From positions 1 through 6,838 of the forward strand of contig JAKEHZ010000290.1 in the NCBI GenBank assembly GCA_022614735.1: a stretch of DNA of 6,838 nt, given 5' to 3'. This document shows, piece by piece, positions 5,679 to 6,838 of the stretch (positions are counted from its first letter, which is position 1; each line of letters opens with the position of its first letter). This DNA comes from Acidobacteriota bacterium. Lineage in GTDB: Bacteria; Acidobacteriota; Blastocatellia; RBC074. Position numbers and translations under genes: made by a program. The notes under the pieces are model-generated. The model ran no database searches, was not told the origin of the DNA, and worked only from the letters and a program-made list of their open reading frames with translations.

Positions 5679-6698
5679 ATGCAACTTGGGATGATCGGTC
5701 TTGGGAGAATGGGCGCGAATATGGTTCGGCGCCTGTTGCACGGCGGCCATCAATGTGTCGTGTTCGACTTGAACCAGGAGAGCGTGAAACGGTTGGTTGG
5801 TGAAGGCGCGACAGGAGCGTCATCATTTGACGATTTTGTAACCAAGCTGACCCCGCCGCGAGCGGTCTGGCTGATGGTGCCTGCCGCTGTTGTCGGTCGA
5901 GCGCTGAATGATCTCTCAGCGAAGATGGAGAGTGGTGATATCATCATCGATGGGGGTAATTCATATTACATCGACGACATAAACCGTGCGCGTGAGCTTC
6001 AGGCTAAAGGTATCCATTATCTTGATGTCGGAACGAGCGGTGGTGTATGGGGGCTGGAGCGAGGTTACTGCCTGATGATTGGGGGAGAGAGGCATGCAGT
6101 TCAACATCTCACCCCGATTTTCAAGACACTGGCGCCGGGACGCGGTGAAATTCCACCCACGAGAGGTCGTGAGAAAGAGAGCAGCACAGCAGTGGAGGGA
6201 TATCTGTATTGCGGGCCTTCCGGCGCCGGCCACTTCGTCAAGATGGTGCACAACGGAATCGAATACGGTCTCATGGCAGCATACGCCGAGGGTCTTAACA
6301 TTCTGCAACACGCCAATGTGGGAAAAGAGGGGCGGGCCCCCGATGCGGAAACCATCCCATTGCGCCATCCCGAGTATTTTCAATATGACTTCGACCTTAA
6401 GGACATTGCCGAAGTGTGGCGCCGAGGAAGCGTGATTGCTTCCTGGTTACTCGACTTGACCGCCATAGCGCTGAGCGAAAACCCCACCCTGTCGGAGTTC
6501 TCGGGGTGGGTCTCGGATTCCGGCGAAGGCCGGTGGACCGTTGCAGCCGCAATTGAGCAAGGATGCCCTGCGCCCGTTCTGAGCGCGTCGCTCTATCAGC
6601 GGTTCAGCTCCAGAGGTGCGGATGATTTCGCCGGGAAGGTCCTCTCTGCCATGCGCCACCAGTTCGGTGGCCACGTCGAACGTCCGACTGGCGAATAG
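5679..6698 (+). CDS. gnd: 6-phosphogluconate dehydrogenase (decarboxylating), short type
   Basis: This cytoplasmic enzyme oxidises and decarboxylates 6-phosphogluconate to ribulose 5-phosphate in the oxidative pentose phosphate pathway. Its 339 residues fit the short bacterial form, compared with about 470 for E. coli Gnd. The Rossmann motif GLGRMG is at 7-12, substrate-site GTSGG at 118-122, and the catalytic stretch KMVHNGIEYG at 188-197 supplies Lys188, His191, Asn192 and Glu195, matching sheep Lys183, His186, Asn187 and Glu190. The C-terminus (ending FGGH before the tail) looks complete. Asp30-Leu-Asn follows the second beta strand where NADP-specific enzymes have Asn-Arg-Ser/Thr; an acidic residue there suggests NAD+ as cofactor. 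No zwf or pgl gene is next to it in the window. The gene is divergent from the FKBP gene and is followed directly by heptamer repeats. Confidence 0.93.
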   Translation: MQLGMIGLGRMGANMVRRLLHGGHQCVVFDLNQESVKRLVGEGATGASSFDDFVTKLTPPRAVWLMVPAAVVGRALNDLSAKMESGDIIIDGGNSYYIDDINRARELQAKGIHYLDVGTSGGVWGLERGYCLMIGGERHAVQHLTPIFKTLAPGRGEIPPTRGREKESSTAVEGYLYCGPSGAGHFVKMVHNGIEYGLMAAYAEGLNILQHANVGKEGRAPDAETIPLRHPEYFQYDFDLKDIAEVWRRGSVIASWLLDLTAIALSENPTLSEFSGWVSDSGEGRWTVAAAIEQGCPAPVLSASLYQRFSSRGADDFAGKVLSAMRHQFGGHVERPTGE

Positions 6699-6699
6699 T

Positions 6700-6738
6700 G
6701 ATTGCGGATTGCGGATTGCGGATTGCGGATTGCGGATT
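6700..6738. repeat. Heptamer tandem repeat (GATTGCG, about 5.6 copies)
   Basis: Five exact GATTGCG units at 6700-6734 are followed by a partial GATT. The array starts 2 bp after the gnd stop codon. A 7-bp period shifts the reading frame at every unit, so it does not encode a repeating peptide within one unit; any long open frame across it is accidental. Confidence 0.9.
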
Positions 6739-6787
6739 TGGTATCGCATGGTGCCCGGTACAATTGCAATCCGCAATCCGCAATCCG
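6712..6787. repeat. 22-bp inverted repeat formed by the heptamer array and its reverse-complement copy
   Basis: Positions 6766-6787 hold three reverse-complement heptamers and pair exactly with 6712-6733 across a 32-nt spacer. Because the left array has more copies than the right, the pairing can also slip by 7 bp (6705-6726). The transcript of gnd would form this stem at its 3' end. No T-run follows directly (TAGCGGCAC), so a standard intrinsic terminator is not shown. Confidence 0.85.
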
Positions 6788-6796
6788 TAGCGGCAC

Positions 6797-6838
6797 GTTT
6801 ATTGCAATAGGTTTATTGCAATAGGTTTATTGCAATAG
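6797..6838. repeat. 14-bp tandem repeat (GTTTATTGCAATAG), three exact copies to the right edge
   Basis: Units at 6797-6810, 6811-6824 and 6825-6838 are identical, and the array is cut by the window end, so its true copy number is unknown. Each unit holds the 8-bp palindrome ATTGCAAT, which also occurs alone at 6763-6770 in the neighbouring repeat. Units are contiguous with no spacer, which rules out a CRISPR layout. Confidence 0.88.

Noticed and set aside
6447..6776. A minus-strand open frame with IRNPQS-type repeated residues at its start.
   Set aside because: The repeated peptide is a by-product of the heptamer array, and the rest is antisense to gnd.
6797..6838. A possible CRISPR array or origin iterons.
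   Set aside because: The 14-bp units are too short and lack spacers, so CRISPR is excluded. With three copies and no replication gene in view, an origin cannot be claimed.

Overview
The window comes from a bacterial chromosome of moderate G+C content. Five protein genes are supported, and most of the DNA between them is repetitive and palindromic. The gene mix (a SpoIIE-type phosphatase on a large membrane sensor, a two-iron acyl-ACP desaturase-like protein, a metallo-beta-lactamase-fold hydrolase, a membrane-anchored FKBP and a short 6-phosphogluconate dehydrogenase) and the style of the repeats remind me of Acidobacteria such as Blastocatellia. That placement is from memory and is only a suggestion. 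There are no rRNA, tRNA, phage, transposase or CRISPR genes.

Layout. Positions 1-168 hold a dispersed-repeat-like element made of nested inverted repeats and cut by the left edge. Four genes then lie on the minus strand; in transcription order they are FKBP-type peptidyl-prolyl isomerase (5547 to 5050), MBL-fold hydrolase (4907 to 3846), ferritin-like desaturase-family protein (3700 to 2861) and SpoIIE-domain phosphatase (2683 to 209). They are separated by 142, 145 and 177 bp, so they need not form one operon. The phosphatase has its own promoter candidate. Divergent from the FKBP gene, gnd runs on the plus strand (5679 to 6698). The 131 bp between the two starts carry a plausible gnd promoter. 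After gnd come a heptamer tandem repeat with an inverted partner and three copies of a 14-bp repeat that reach the right edge.

Function. The genes do not form an obvious single pathway. gnd serves the oxidative pentose phosphate route. The phosphatase is a signalling protein that probably acts on an anti-sigma-antagonist (STAS) partner encoded elsewhere. The desaturase-like protein suggests lipid modification. The FKBP and the MBL protein probably act at or beyond the membrane.

Most notable points: (1) four of the five genes have a different palindromic repeat at or just past the 3' end; (2) one of these, a 24-bp perfect inverted repeat built on an 18-bp unit, is read in frame and gives the desaturase-like protein a TEQTEI-TEQTEI tail; (3) a 45-bp perfect inverted repeat fills almost the whole FKBP-MBL gap and leaves little room for an MBL promoter; (4) the phosphatase has Glu where PP2C/SpoIIE enzymes normally have a metal-binding Asp. 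I see no complete, clearly new multi-gene system here.
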